64,000 nucleotides of DNA from Nocardioides sp. (GTDB lineage: Bacteria; Actinomycetota; Actinomycetes; Propionibacteriales; Nocardioidaceae), in the NCBI GenBank assembly GCA_020636915.1, contig JACJWV010000002.1:310001-374000 (forward strand). The letters run 5' to 3'. The notes under the pieces are model-generated. The model made no database searches. It saw only the letters and a program-made list of their open reading frames with translations, and had not been told where the DNA came from. Within the stretch, counting starts at the first letter, position 1; each line of letters opens with the position of its first letter. The position numbers and the translations under genes are program-made. Below are positions 28,628 through 36,694 of the stretch, in pieces.

Positions 28628-29584
28628 TCAGGCCGGCGCGGCCTCCCGGTCCGCGCCGTCCGCGCCGTCCGCGAAGGCCAGCACGGCCTCGAGGTCGTAG
28701 CTCCCCGCGTCGGTGCCGAGGCCCTGCGCGACCTGCGCCGCGGTCGCGCACCCGAGCTCGGCGGCGCCGCGCAGGTCCCGGCCCAGCGACAACCCGCGCA
28801 GGAACCCGGCCGAGAAGGCGTCTCCGCACCCGGTCGTGTCGATCGCGTCGACGGCGTACGCCGGCACCTCGACGACCTCGTCGGCCGTGACCACGAGCGC
28901 CCCTCGGCGACCCTGGGTCACCGCGACGCACCCGACGCCCGCGTCGACCAGCGCACGCGCCCCGTCGGCGAGCGTGCTGGCGCCGGTGAACCCCAGCACC
29001 TGCTCGTCGTTGGGCAGCAGGTAGTCGGTGTGCGGGAGGGCGGCCGCGATCCACGCCAGCAGGTCCGGGTCGCCGGGCGCGAGCACGTCGAGCGACGTCA
29101 CGGCGCCCTGCGCACGGGCGCGGGCGAGCAGCTCGCCCGCCACCTCGCCGCCGAGGAACTCCGGTCCGCCCAGGTGCAGGTGGGTGATCCCCTCCAGCGC
29201 GCCGGGCGCGAGGTCGTCGAGGGTGAAGGCGCCGTTCGCGCCGATGCAGTGCCACGCCGGGCGGTCTCCGTTGGGGCGCACGGGGAGGACCGACGCGGAG
29301 GTCTGCTGGTCGGCCTTGCGGACCAGCCCCGACACATTGACGCCCTCGCGTGCCAGCAGCGCGAGCAGGACGTCGGCGATGGGATCGGTACCGACCGCGC
29401 CGACGGAGACCACCTCGGCGCCGAGCCGGCTGAGCACGACGGCGGTCCCACCCGCCGTACCGGCCGGCGACATCCGGATCGTGTCGACGAGCTGGCCGTC
29501 GGAGCCGGCGGGGATCGACTCGACCCCGATCACGTGGGTGTCGAGGACGTGGACGCCGACGGCGGCGACCCTCATGTCAGTCAT
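28628..29584 (-). CDS. PfkB-family carbohydrate kinase
   Basis: Sugar kinase of 318 aa. It has the N-terminal GTAGGTAVVLSRLGAEVVSVGAVG motif region (described by its GG pair), DYLLPNDEQVLGF in the middle and the C-terminal catalytic signature AVDAIDTTGCGDAFSAGFLRG with the base Asp in GCGDAF. The family phosphorylates fructose 6-phosphate, ribose, ketodeoxygluconate and similar sugars. The ATG at 29584 has AGGAG 7 nt upstream and overlaps the aldolase gene by 8 bp, so kinase and aldolase likely act in one short sugar-breakdown path under the TetR regulator. Confidence 0.9.
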   Translation of the reverse strand: MTDMRVAAVGVHVLDTHVIGVESIPAGSDGQLVDTIRMSPAGTAGGTAVVLSRLGAEVVSVGAVGTDPIADVLLALLAREGVNVSGLVRKADQQTSASVLPVRPNGDRPAWHCIGANGAFTLDDLAPGALEGITHLHLGGPEFLGGEVAGELLARARAQGAVTSLDVLAPGDPDLLAWIAAALPHTDYLLPNDEQVLGFTGASTLADGARALVDAGVGCVAVTQGRRGALVVTADEVVEVPAYAVDAIDTTGCGDAFSAGFLRGLSLGRDLRGAAELGCATAAQVAQGLGTDAGSYDLEAVLAFADGADGADREAAPA

Positions 29585-30224
29585 GCGGATTCTCCTGGGT
29601 GGTGCCGTAGCTGAGCCTCAGGGCCTGGTCGATCACGTCGGCCTGCTGCTCCTCGGTGAGCGCGCGGGGAGGGCCGAGGGCGCTGGCCCGGTGGTGGAGG
29701 GCGGCGAGCCACTCCAGCAGGAGCGCGCGCTCGACCGCCTGCTCGAGCGAGGCACCAACCGCGACCGAGCCGTGGTTGGCCATCAGCGCCGCGTGCCGCC
29801 CGTCGAGCGCGGCCAGCACCCCGGCCGCCAGCTCGGGGGTGCCGAAGGTCGCGTACGGCGCGACCCGGACCGCCCCGCCGAGCAGCAGCTGCTGGTAGTG
29901 CAGGACCGGCAGCTCGTCGAGCACGCACGCCACGGCGGTGGAGTACGGCGCGTGCGTGTGCACGACCGCTCCGACATCGCTGCCGGCGTGCACGCCGAGG
30001 TGCAGCCCGAGCTCGGAGGTGGGGACGAGGGCGCCCTCGAGCACCTCGCCCGCCACCGACACCAGCGTCACGTCGTCGGCGGTGCACTCGCCGAGCACCA
30101 CGCCCGTGGCGGTCACCGCGACCCGGTCGCCGTCCCGGGCGGAGACGTTGCCCGCCGTACCGACGAGCAGGCCCTCGGCCGCCAGCCGGCGCGCCGCGGC
30201 CGCGACCTCCTCGCGGACGCTCAC
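29577..30224 (-). CDS. Class II aldolase/adducin-family protein (fuculose-phosphate aldolase-like)
   Basis: Protein of 215 aa with the zinc-aldolase layout: GTAGNVSARDGDRVAVTATG near the N-terminus, PTSELGLHLGVH with the catalytic Glu, VVHTHAPYSTAVAC and LLMANHGSVAVG (here ALMANHGSVAVG) carrying the zinc histidines. Members cleave fuculose or ribulose phosphates, releasing a C3 and a C2 unit. Its GTG start overlaps the TetR stop by 4 bp (GTGA) and its end overlaps the PfkB start by 8 bp, forming a tight tetR-aldolase-kinase operon. Confidence 0.88.
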   Translation of the reverse strand: MSVREEVAAAARRLAAEGLLVGTAGNVSARDGDRVAVTATGVVLGECTADDVTLVSVAGEVLEGALVPTSELGLHLGVHAGSDVGAVVHTHAPYSTAVACVLDELPVLHYQQLLLGGAVRVAPYATFGTPELAAGVLAALDGRHAALMANHGSVAVGASLEQAVERALLLEWLAALHHRASALGPPRALTEEQQADVIDQALRLSYGTTQENPHD

Positions 30225-30889
30225 CGCGCCACGCCCGTCAGCCCGGCGGGCGTCGCGTAGCGCTCGAGGTAGGCCGTCACCATCGTGATCCCCTCCTCGA
30301 CCAGCGCCTGGTCCCCGGCCTCGTCGTGCTCGTAGGCGAGCTGGAACACCCGGTCGCCGACCTCGACCGCCAGCTCGGCCACCTGGGGCGACAGGTCCGG
30401 GCGGGCCAGGCCGGCGTCGACCGCGAGGTCGCGGAGCAGCTGCGCCGTGCGGACGTTGTGCTCGCGTCCGAAGCGGTGCACCGCGGCGTTGGTGCGGCCC
30501 CGCAGGTAGATCTCGACGAAGGCGGGCCGGCGGCGGTAGACCGCGACGTACGCCGCCATCGTCGTGCGCACCAGGGTCGCGACCGACAGCAGCTCGACGC
30601 CGGCGAGGTCCTCGGCGACCTGCGTGTCCATCTCGTCCATGTCTCGTTGGGCCAGGGCGAGGAGGACGCCCTCCTTGTCGGCGAAGTACTGGTAGAGCGA
30701 GGCGACCGGGGCGCCGGCGGCCTCGGCGATGTCGCGGGTCGTCAGGGCCGCGACGCCGCGCTCGACGACCAGCCGGGCCGCGGCGTCGAGGAGGCTCTCG
30801 ACCCGGCGGCGGCTCCGCTCCTGCCGGGGGACCCGGCGGGCCGGCGGAGAGGTGCCGGGGGGTGTGGTCGAGGTCGCAGCAGCGGTCAC
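30221..30889 (-). CDS. TetR-family transcriptional regulator
   Basis: Regulator of about 222 aa: a Thr/Pro-rich start, then the TetR helix-turn-helix LTTRDIAEAAGAPVASLYQY followed by FADKEGVLLALAQRDMDEM, and a helical effector domain. The GTG at 30889 is the most likely start. It is divergent from the amine oxidase gene with only 64 bp between and heads the aldolase-kinase operon, so it probably controls both directions. Confidence 0.9.
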   Translation of the reverse strand: MTAAATSTTPPGTSPPARRVPRQERSRRRVESLLDAAARLVVERGVAALTTRDIAEAAGAPVASLYQYFADKEGVLLALAQRDMDEMDTQVAEDLAGVELLSVATLVRTTMAAYVAVYRRRPAFVEIYLRGRTNAAVHRFGREHNVRTAQLLRDLAVDAGLARPDLSPQVAELAVEVGDRVFQLAYEHDEAGDQALVEEGITMVTAYLERYATPAGLTGVAR

Positions 30890-30918
30890 GGAGCCGAGTG
30901 TAGGGTACGAAACCGAAT

Positions 30919-30933
30919 CTGACACACGTTCAG
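30919..30933. promoter_or_regulatory. Possible TetR operator in the divergent promoter
   Basis: CTGACACACGTTCAG, with matching 4-bp ends (CTGA/TCAG), lies midway between the tetR and amine oxidase starts. The inner part is not symmetric, so this is a weak candidate. Confidence 0.25.
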
Positions 30934-30953
30934 GTAATGCCACAGGAGCCGCC

Positions 30954-32462
30954 ATGACCGCGACCCTCTCCCGCCGCACGCTGCTGGGCGGCGCCTCCGC
31001 CTCCGGCCTCGTGCTCGGCGCCTCGCTGGGCACCGACGCCCTGCACGACGCCGTCGCGGCCGCCTCCCGCCAGGGCGCGCTCCCCCGCCGGGCCGACGCC
31101 GTGGTCGTCGGCGGCGGGATCTCCGGCCTGGTGGCCGCTCGCGAGCTGGCCCGCAAGGGCCTCGACGTCGTCCTGCTCGAGGCGCGCGACCGGGTCGGCG
31201 GCCGGGTGCTCAACCACCACCTGTCGGGGCCGGGCACCCACGGCGCGACCATCGAGTCCGGCGGCGCGTTCATCGGGCCGACCCAGGACCACATCGCCCG
31301 GCTGGCGAAGGAGCTCGGGGTTCCCACGTTCCTCGAGTACAACCAGGGCAACAGCGTCTACGTGTCCTCGCTGACCGGCCGCCAGGAGTACTCCGGCACG
31401 GTCCCTCCGGACCCCACGATCCTCCCCGACGCCGCCGTCCTGCTGCAGCGCATCGACTCCATGGCCGCGGAGATCGACGTCGCCGCGCCGTGGTCCCACC
31501 CGAACGCCGCCGAGTGGGACGCCCAGACGCTCGGCGAGTGGATCCGCGCCAACGCCGTCAACGGCGACGGCGTCGAGAACCTCATCGAGTGCTGGACCCA
31601 GCCGGGCTTCGGCGCGGACCCCAACGAGCTCTCGCTGCTCTACGTCCTCTGGTACGTCGCCTGCTCGGGCAACGAGAGCAACGTCGGGACCTTCTCGCGC
31701 AACTCCGACACCGCGAACGGCGCCCAGGAGCGCCGTTTCGTGGGCGGCTCGCAGCTGATCCCCCTGCGGCTGGCCAGGAAGCTGGGCGACATCGTCACGC
31801 TCCGGGCGCCGGTGCGCAGGATCGAGCAGCGCGACGGCGAGGTCCTCGTGCACAGCGCCCGCGGCGTGGTCCGCGCCCGGCGGGTGGTCGTGGCCGCTCC
31901 CCCACCGCTGGTGCTCGGCATCGACTGGTTCCCGAGGCTCCCGGCCAGGCGCCTCCAACTGCTGCGCCACCTCGACATGGGCCAGCTGATGAAGTGCGAC
32001 GCGGTCTACCGGACGCCGTTCTGGCGCGAGGCCGGTCTCAACGGCTTCGGCATCAACGACTCCGGCGCCGCCCGGGCGGTCTTCGACAACTCCCCGAAGG
32101 AGGGCGAGCCCGGCGTGCTGCTCGCGTTCGTGGGCGGCGACACCTGGCGGCAGTACGGCGTGCTGCCGCGCGCCGAGCGCCGGCGGGCCGTGCTCGAGGG
32201 CTTCGCCGCCATGTTCGGAGAGCGGGCCCTGCACCCCATCGACTACGTCGAGCACGACTGGACCAAGGAGCGCTGGACCACCGGCGGCCCGGTCGCCAAC
32301 TACGCGCCCGGCACGATGGTGCGGTTCGGCTCCGCGATCCGGAAGCCGTTCGGCCGGGTGCACTGGGCGGGGACCGAGACCTCGACGTACTGGACCGGCT
32401 ACATGGACGGGGCCGTCCGGGCCGGCGAGCGGGCGGCCGTCGAGGTGGGTGAGCGGCGGTGA
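30954..32462 (+). CDS. Flavin amine oxidase, Tat-exported
   Basis: FAD-dependent monoamine-oxidase-family protein of 502 aa. The start has a twin-arginine signal (SRRTLLGG at 6-13 plus a hydrophobic stretch). The FAD site VVVGGGISGLVAARELARKG and VLLEARDRVGGRV follows at about 50-85, and the C-terminal FAD block is GRVHWAGTETSTYWTGYMDG. It likely oxidises an amine outside the membrane, producing an aldehyde, ammonia and peroxide. CAGGAG lies before the ATG at 30954. It overlaps the propeller gene by 4 bp and is divergent from tetR. Confidence 0.92.
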   Translation: MTATLSRRTLLGGASASGLVLGASLGTDALHDAVAAASRQGALPRRADAVVVGGGISGLVAARELARKGLDVVLLEARDRVGGRVLNHHLSGPGTHGATIESGGAFIGPTQDHIARLAKELGVPTFLEYNQGNSVYVSSLTGRQEYSGTVPPDPTILPDAAVLLQRIDSMAAEIDVAAPWSHPNAAEWDAQTLGEWIRANAVNGDGVENLIECWTQPGFGADPNELSLLYVLWYVACSGNESNVGTFSRNSDTANGAQERRFVGGSQLIPLRLARKLGDIVTLRAPVRRIEQRDGEVLVHSARGVVRARRVVVAAPPPLVLGIDWFPRLPARRLQLLRHLDMGQLMKCDAVYRTPFWREAGLNGFGINDSGAARAVFDNSPKEGEPGVLLAFVGGDTWRQYGVLPRAERRRAVLEGFAAMFGERALHPIDYVEHDWTKERWTTGGPVANYAPGTMVRFGSAIRKPFGRVHWAGTETSTYWTGYMDGAVRAGERAAVEVGERR

Positions 32463-33499
32463 GGCGCCTGCTGGCCGTCCTCGCTGCGGTGGCGCTGGTC
32501 GCTGCGGCGCCGGTCGCGGCTCCCGCGTCCGCCGACGTCCGCGAGAAGTGGGACACCCGGGTGTTCTCGCTCGTCCCCTCGCCCGGCCACCCGGCGTACG
32601 TCCACGTCCACACCAACGGCCGCGTCTACGCCGGGACCTACGAGTCGAGGGGCAGCACCGAGCCGTCGCGCGTCTTCGAGTGGAGCGCCGACGGCACGCT
32701 GCTGCGGTCGTGGGCGGTCCCCGGCCAGCACCTCGACGAGGACCACGGCGTCCAGGTGGCGAACCAGACGAGGAGAGGGCGTCTGGTCCTGCTGGAGACT
32801 TCGACGGCGTCGATCCTCACCCTCGACGTGCGGACCGGGACCTTCCGGCGGGTCGTGCGGTTCCCCGACGGCGCGGTGCCCAACTACGCCAGCTGGGGGC
32901 CCGGCGGCGCGCTGTTCGTGACCGACTTCGCCGAGGGCGTGGTCTGGCGGGTGCCGCACGGGTCGCGCACGCCCCAGCGGTGGTTCGCCTCGCCGGCGCT
33001 GAGCGGGGTGGAGTTCGGCACCACCGGCATCCGCTACCGTCCGAGCCGTCACGACTTACTGATCACCCAGCAGACGGCGTCCGACGGCGCCGCGCTGCCG
33101 ACCGACGGCCACCTCTACCGGCTGCCGGTCGGGAGGGGCGGCCGGCCGGGCGAGCTGCAGACGCTCTGGACCTCGCAGCCAGGCGACCTCCCGGACGGCT
33201 TCGGCATCGGGCGGTCGGGGCACGTGTACGTCGCGCTCGCCGGCCTGGCCAACCAGCTCGTCGAGCTGACGGCGCGGGGCGCGGAGGTGGCGCGCTTCCC
33301 CCAGGTGCCGCTCACCGGCGACAACGGCTCGGCGATCCCCTTCGACACCCCGTGCAGCGCGACGTTCCTGGGCAGGCGGGTGCTGGTCGCCAACCAGTCC
33401 GCGGTGCAGGGCGACGCCGCCCACCAGGCGATCCTCGACGTGTACGTCGGGGAGACCGGCCGACCGCCGTACCTCCCCCGCACCGCTACCCTGCGCTGA
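32459..33499 (+). CDS. Secreted beta-propeller (SMP-30/NHL-like) protein
   Basis: Protein of 346 aa with a signal peptide (RRLLAVLAAVALVAAAPVA, cleavage near ASA) and repeated beta-propeller-like blades (NGRVYAGTYES, VPNYASWGPGGALFVTDFAEG, GFGIGRSGHVYVALAG). Similar proteins are lactonases or of unknown activity; I see no confident catalytic residues. The GTG start overlaps the amine oxidase stop (GTGA), so both are probably exported and used together. Confidence 0.78.
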   Translation: MRRLLAVLAAVALVAAAPVAAPASADVREKWDTRVFSLVPSPGHPAYVHVHTNGRVYAGTYESRGSTEPSRVFEWSADGTLLRSWAVPGQHLDEDHGVQVANQTRRGRLVLLETSTASILTLDVRTGTFRRVVRFPDGAVPNYASWGPGGALFVTDFAEGVVWRVPHGSRTPQRWFASPALSGVEFGTTGIRYRPSRHDLLITQQTASDGAALPTDGHLYRLPVGRGGRPGELQTLWTSQPGDLPDGFGIGRSGHVYVALAGLANQLVELTARGAEVARFPQVPLTGDNGSAIPFDTPCSATFLGRRVLVANQSAVQGDAAHQAILDVYVGETGRPPYLPRTATLR

Positions 33500-34195
33500 G
33501 TGGGCGCACTCGCGGGACTGGTCGACAAGGGGCTCGTGGCGCCCGACTGGGCCGAGCAGCTCGCGCCGGTCGACGACCGGATCGCCGACATGGGCCGGTT
33601 CCTCCGCGAGGAGATCGCCGCCGGGCGCGGCTACCTGCCGCACGGCGACCAGGTGTTCCGCGCGTTCCAGCGGCCGCTGGCCGACGTGCGGGTGCTGGTC
33701 GTCGGCCAGGACCCCTACCCGACCCCGGGCCACCCGATCGGGCTGTCCTTCGCCGTCGACGCGCACGTGCGGCCGATCCCGCGCAGTCTCGCCAACATCT
33801 ACGCCGAGCTCCGCTCCGACCTCGGGATCGAGACGCCCGAGCACGGCGACCTGACAGCCTGGGCCGACCAGGGCGTGATGCTGCTCAACAGGTCGCTGAC
33901 CGTGCGGCCGGGCACGCCCGCGTCCCACCGTGGCCGCGGCTGGGAGGAGGTCACCAGCTGCGCGATCGAGGCGCTGGTGCGTCGCGGCGGACCGTGCGTG
34001 GCGATCCTGTGGGGCCGCGACGCGCAGGGGCTCGCGCCGGCGCTGCGACCCGTCCCGTACGTCGAGTCGCCCCACCCCTCACCGCTGTCGGCCAGTCGCG
34101 GGTTCTTCGGCTCCCGGCCGTTCAGCCGCGTGAACGCGCTGCTGGAGCACCAGGGGGCCGGCCCCGTCGACTGGCGACTGCCGTCGGTGACCTGA
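33500..34195 (+). CDS. ung: Uracil-DNA glycosylase
   Basis: Family 1 uracil-DNA glycosylase of 231 aa that removes uracil from DNA. The water-activating loop is [18 protein letters not shown] with the catalytic Asp; the His-containing DNA loop is [32 protein letters not shown] supplies the uracil-binding Asn. The Pro after GQDPY, where E. coli has His, is a normal actinobacterial variant. The GTG directly follows the propeller stop, so it is at the end of the amine oxidase transcript, perhaps by chance. Confidence 0.95.
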   Translation: MGALAGLVDKGLVAPDWAEQLAPVDDRIADMGRFLREEIAAGRGYLPHGDQVFRAFQRPLADVRVLVVGQDPYPTPGHPIGLSFAVDAHVRPIPRSLANIYAELRSDLGIETPEHGDLTAWADQGVMLLNRSLTVRPGTPASHRGRGWEEVTSCAIEALVRRGGPCVAILWGRDAQGLAPALRPVPYVESPHPSPLSASRGFFGSRPFSRVNALLEHQGAGPVDWRLPSVT

Positions 34196-34245
34196 GGGAC
34201 CTTCGTCCATGCCGCGGTGGGGCCGCGCGGCCCTAGCGTCGGTAC

Positions 34246-35265
34246 GTGGGACCCCTGCACCGCATCCGCATCGCGATGCTCGCTCTGGCGGCCGTCACGG
34301 TCTTCGGGACCGTCGGCTACCTGCTGCTGGGGTTCACCCTACTCGAGGCGAGCTACCAGACGGTGACGACGGTGGCGACCGTCGGCTTCCGAGAGGTGCG
34401 GCCGCTCTCCCCGGCCGGGCAGGTCTTCACGATGGTGCTGATCGTCGTCGGCGTCGGCACCGTCCTCTACAACCTCGGCGTCGTCGTCGAGGCCGTCACC
34501 GAGGGCCACCTGCGTCTGAACCTGGAGGAGCGCCGGATGAGCAAGGACATCGTCGCCATGCGCGGCCACGTCATCGTCTGCGGCTACGGCCGGGTCGGCC
34601 GCTCCGCGTCGGACTTCCTGCGGGCGACCGGCGAGCAGGTCGTCCTGGTGGACAACGACGCCGGCCGATTCACCGACCTCGAACCCGGCGTCCCCCACCT
34701 GGTCGGGGACGTCACCCGCGACGAGGTGCTCCTGTCGGCCGGCCTGATGAACGCCCGCGCCGTCGTGGTGTGCCTGGAGTCCGACGCCGACACGGTCTAC
34801 TGCACCCTCTCGGCCCGGGCGCTGCGACCCGACGTGGTCATCGTCGCGCGCGCCCGCACGACGGGTTCGAAGACCAAGCTCGTGCTCGCGGGGGCCAACC
34901 GGGCCGTCAACCCGCAGCGGATCGGCGGGCGGCGGCTGGCCGCCTTCGCCCTGCAGCCCGACGTGGCCGAGTTCCTCGACGTCGTCATGCACGAGGACAG
35001 CCTGGACTGGCGGATCCAGCAGGTCCCGGTCGCTGCGGGGTCCGCGCTCGACGGCGCGACCGTGGGCGAGTGCCGCGCGCGGACCGGCGTGCTGCCCCTC
35101 GCCGTACGACGCACGCGCGGGTCGGCCCTCGAGGCGAACCCGGACGCGGACGTCGTGCTGCCGGCCCGGGCCGTGCTCGTCGTGCTCGGCACGCAGGAGG
35201 AGCTGACCGCACTGTCGCTACTGGGACGCGGCTCGGTCGGGCAGTCGGCTGCGGAACAAAGTTGA
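34246..35265 (+). CDS. Two-TM potassium channel with RCK (TrkA-N) domain
   Basis: Ion channel of 339 aa: TM1 (about residues 8-28), pore helix and a filter segment QTVTTVATVGFREV in which ATVGF takes the place of the usual TVGYG, TM2 (about 61-80), then a RCK domain starting HVIVCGYGRVGRSASDFLRA (Rossmann NAD-binding) and a TrkA-C part to the end. It resembles MthK-type channels gated by ligand. The GTG at 34246 is the start; the gene stands alone between ung and the dioxygenase. Confidence 0.88.
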   Translation: MGPLHRIRIAMLALAAVTVFGTVGYLLLGFTLLEASYQTVTTVATVGFREVRPLSPAGQVFTMVLIVVGVGTVLYNLGVVVEAVTEGHLRLNLEERRMSKDIVAMRGHVIVCGYGRVGRSASDFLRATGEQVVLVDNDAGRFTDLEPGVPHLVGDVTRDEVLLSAGLMNARAVVVCLESDADTVYCTLSARALRPDVVIVARARTTGSKTKLVLAGANRAVNPQRIGGRRLAAFALQPDVAEFLDVVMHEDSLDWRIQQVPVAAGSALDGATVGECRARTGVLPLAVRRTRGSALEANPDADVVLPARAVLVVLGTQEELTALSLLGRGSVGQSAAEQS

Positions 35266-35281
35266 ATGTGCAACCATTGAA
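35262..35281. promoter_or_regulatory. Inverted repeat upstream of the dioxygenase gene
   Basis: TTGAATG, 6 bp, CATTGAA (one mismatch between arms), ending 6 bp before the dioxygenase start. Its AT-rich character stands out, and it is probably an operator for an unlinked MarR- or TetR-type regulator. Confidence 0.45.
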
Positions 35282-35287
35282 CCTGAC

Positions 35288-36070
35288 ATGAGTGACACCA
35301 GCACGCGGATGCCCGCGCTCTACCTCGGCCACGGCGCCCCGCCGCTGCTCGACGACCCGGTGTGGTCGGGCCAGCTCGCGGCCTGGGCGCGGGACCTGCC
35401 GCGCCCCCGGGCGATCCTCGTGGTGAGCGCGCACTGGGAGTCGGCGCCGGTGATGCTGAGCGCCAGCCGGGCGCCGCTCGTCTACGACTTCGGCGGCTTC
35501 GACGCCAAGTACTACCGGATGACCTACGAGTCGCCGGACGCCTCCGCGCTCGCGGCCCGGGTCGCGGCGATGATGCCGACGACCGCGCCGGTGCACCAGC
35601 ACGCCAGCCGCGGGCTGGACCACGGCGCGTGGGTGCCGCTGCGGATCATGTACCCCGAGGCCGACATCCCGGTGCTGCAGATGTCGCTGCCGACCGACGA
35701 CCCGGTCGCCCTGATGGACCTGGGCTCCCGGCTGCGCCCGCTGCGCGACGAGGGTGTGCTCATCGTCGGCTCCGGCTTCCTCACCCACGGCCTGCCGTTC
35801 CTCACCGAGTGGCGCATCGACGCGGCCGTCCCGGGCTGGTCGAGCGACTTCGACGCCTGGGCCGGCGAGGCGCTGGCCCGCGGCGACGTCGACGCCCTCG
35901 CGAGCTACCGCACCCAGGCGCCGGGCCTCCCCTACGCCCACCCGACGGTCGAGCACTACACGCCGCTGTTCGTCACCCTCGGCGCCGCCACCGACCCCGA
36001 GGAGCCCGGCCTCCAGGTCATCGACGGCTTCTGGATGGGCCTCTCCAAGCGCTCCCTGCAGGTTGCCTGA
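35288..36070 (+). CDS. Class III extradiol ring-cleavage dioxygenase (DODA/YgiD-like)
   Basis: Protein of 260 aa of the LigB superfamily, 4,5-DOPA dioxygenase type. It has MPALYLGHGAPPLLDDPVW (first metal-binding His), VVSAHWESAPVM (second His), GLDHGAWVPLRIMYPEADIP and GSGFLTHGLPFL. Non-haem iron or zinc at these His residues cleaves catechol rings. The true substrate in bacteria is unsettled. A symmetric AT-rich site ends just before its ATG and suggests tight regulation. Confidence 0.9.
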   Translation: MSDTSTRMPALYLGHGAPPLLDDPVWSGQLAAWARDLPRPRAILVVSAHWESAPVMLSASRAPLVYDFGGFDAKYYRMTYESPDASALAARVAAMMPTTAPVHQHASRGLDHGAWVPLRIMYPEADIPVLQMSLPTDDPVALMDLGSRLRPLRDEGVLIVGSGFLTHGLPFLTEWRIDAAVPGWSSDFDAWAGEALARGDVDALASYRTQAPGLPYAHPTVEHYTPLFVTLGAATDPEEPGLQVIDGFWMGLSKRSLQVA

Positions 36071-36177
36071 CCGTCGAATCGAGACTTCCGTCGCTTCAAT
36101 CGAGAGTTCCGTCGCGGAACTCTCGACTCGACCGACGGAAGTCTCGGTTCGACCGACGGAAGTCTCGATTCGACCGT
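36071..36177. repeat. 21-bp unit repeats arranged as a large hairpin
   Basis: Units of the type GGAAGTCTCGATTCGACCGAC occur three times in one orientation on the right (from 36115) and twice inverted on the left, giving an imperfect stem of about 36 bp. The unit is the same as at 2111-2172. It lies between converging genes. Confidence 0.75.
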
Positions 36178-36663
36178 TCAGACCCAGAAGGTGTCGTGGC
36201 GCAGCATGAACTCCGCCCGCTCCTCCTCGCTCATCTGCTCGCCGCGGGCGAGGGTCTCGAAGTAGTCCTCCCGCGGGCCGCCGGGCGCGAACATCAGCAG
36301 CATCGACGCACCCCCGCTCCCGCGGAACCCGTGCAGCCCGCCCTCGGGCACGTAGAGGAAGTCGCCGCTGCGGGCGGTGACCCACTCCCGCCCGTCGTAC
36401 AGGCGCACCTCGCCGGAGAGCACGTAGAACTGCTCGGAGATCGAGCGGTGGAAGTGCGGGTCCGGGCCGGTCTCGGTCTCCCCGAACGTCCAGCGGTAGA
36501 GCCCGAAGCGGCCGGCGGTCTGGTCGCCGGTGGCGACGTACTCGCACGTCCCTCCGGTGCGGTAGGTGATCTCCGGGGGTGCGTCGCCGCGGCGGATCCA
36601 CGCCGAGACCTCACCGCCCTCGCCGTGATAGGTGTCGGGTGGGTAGGGCCGGGGCAGCGACAT
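36178..36663 (-). CDS. Cupin-domain protein
   Basis: Single-domain cupin of 161 aa. The two motifs are GPDPHFHRSISEQFYVLSGE (metal-binding His, His and Glu) and GDFLYVPEGGLHGFRG (third His). Small cupins of this kind are often metal-binding isomerases, dioxygenases or sensors; no substrate can be named. It begins with an ATG and shares its strand with the aldehyde dehydrogenase upstream, 31 bp away. Confidence 0.88.
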   Translation of the reverse strand: MSLPRPYPPDTYHGEGGEVSAWIRRGDAPPEITYRTGGTCEYVATGDQTAGRFGLYRWTFGETETGPDPHFHRSISEQFYVLSGEVRLYDGREWVTARSGDFLYVPEGGLHGFRGSGGASMLLMFAPGGPREDYFETLARGEQMSEEERAEFMLRHDTFWV

Positions 36664-36694
36664 GCCCCGACGGTACGACGACGGGGCCGGCCGG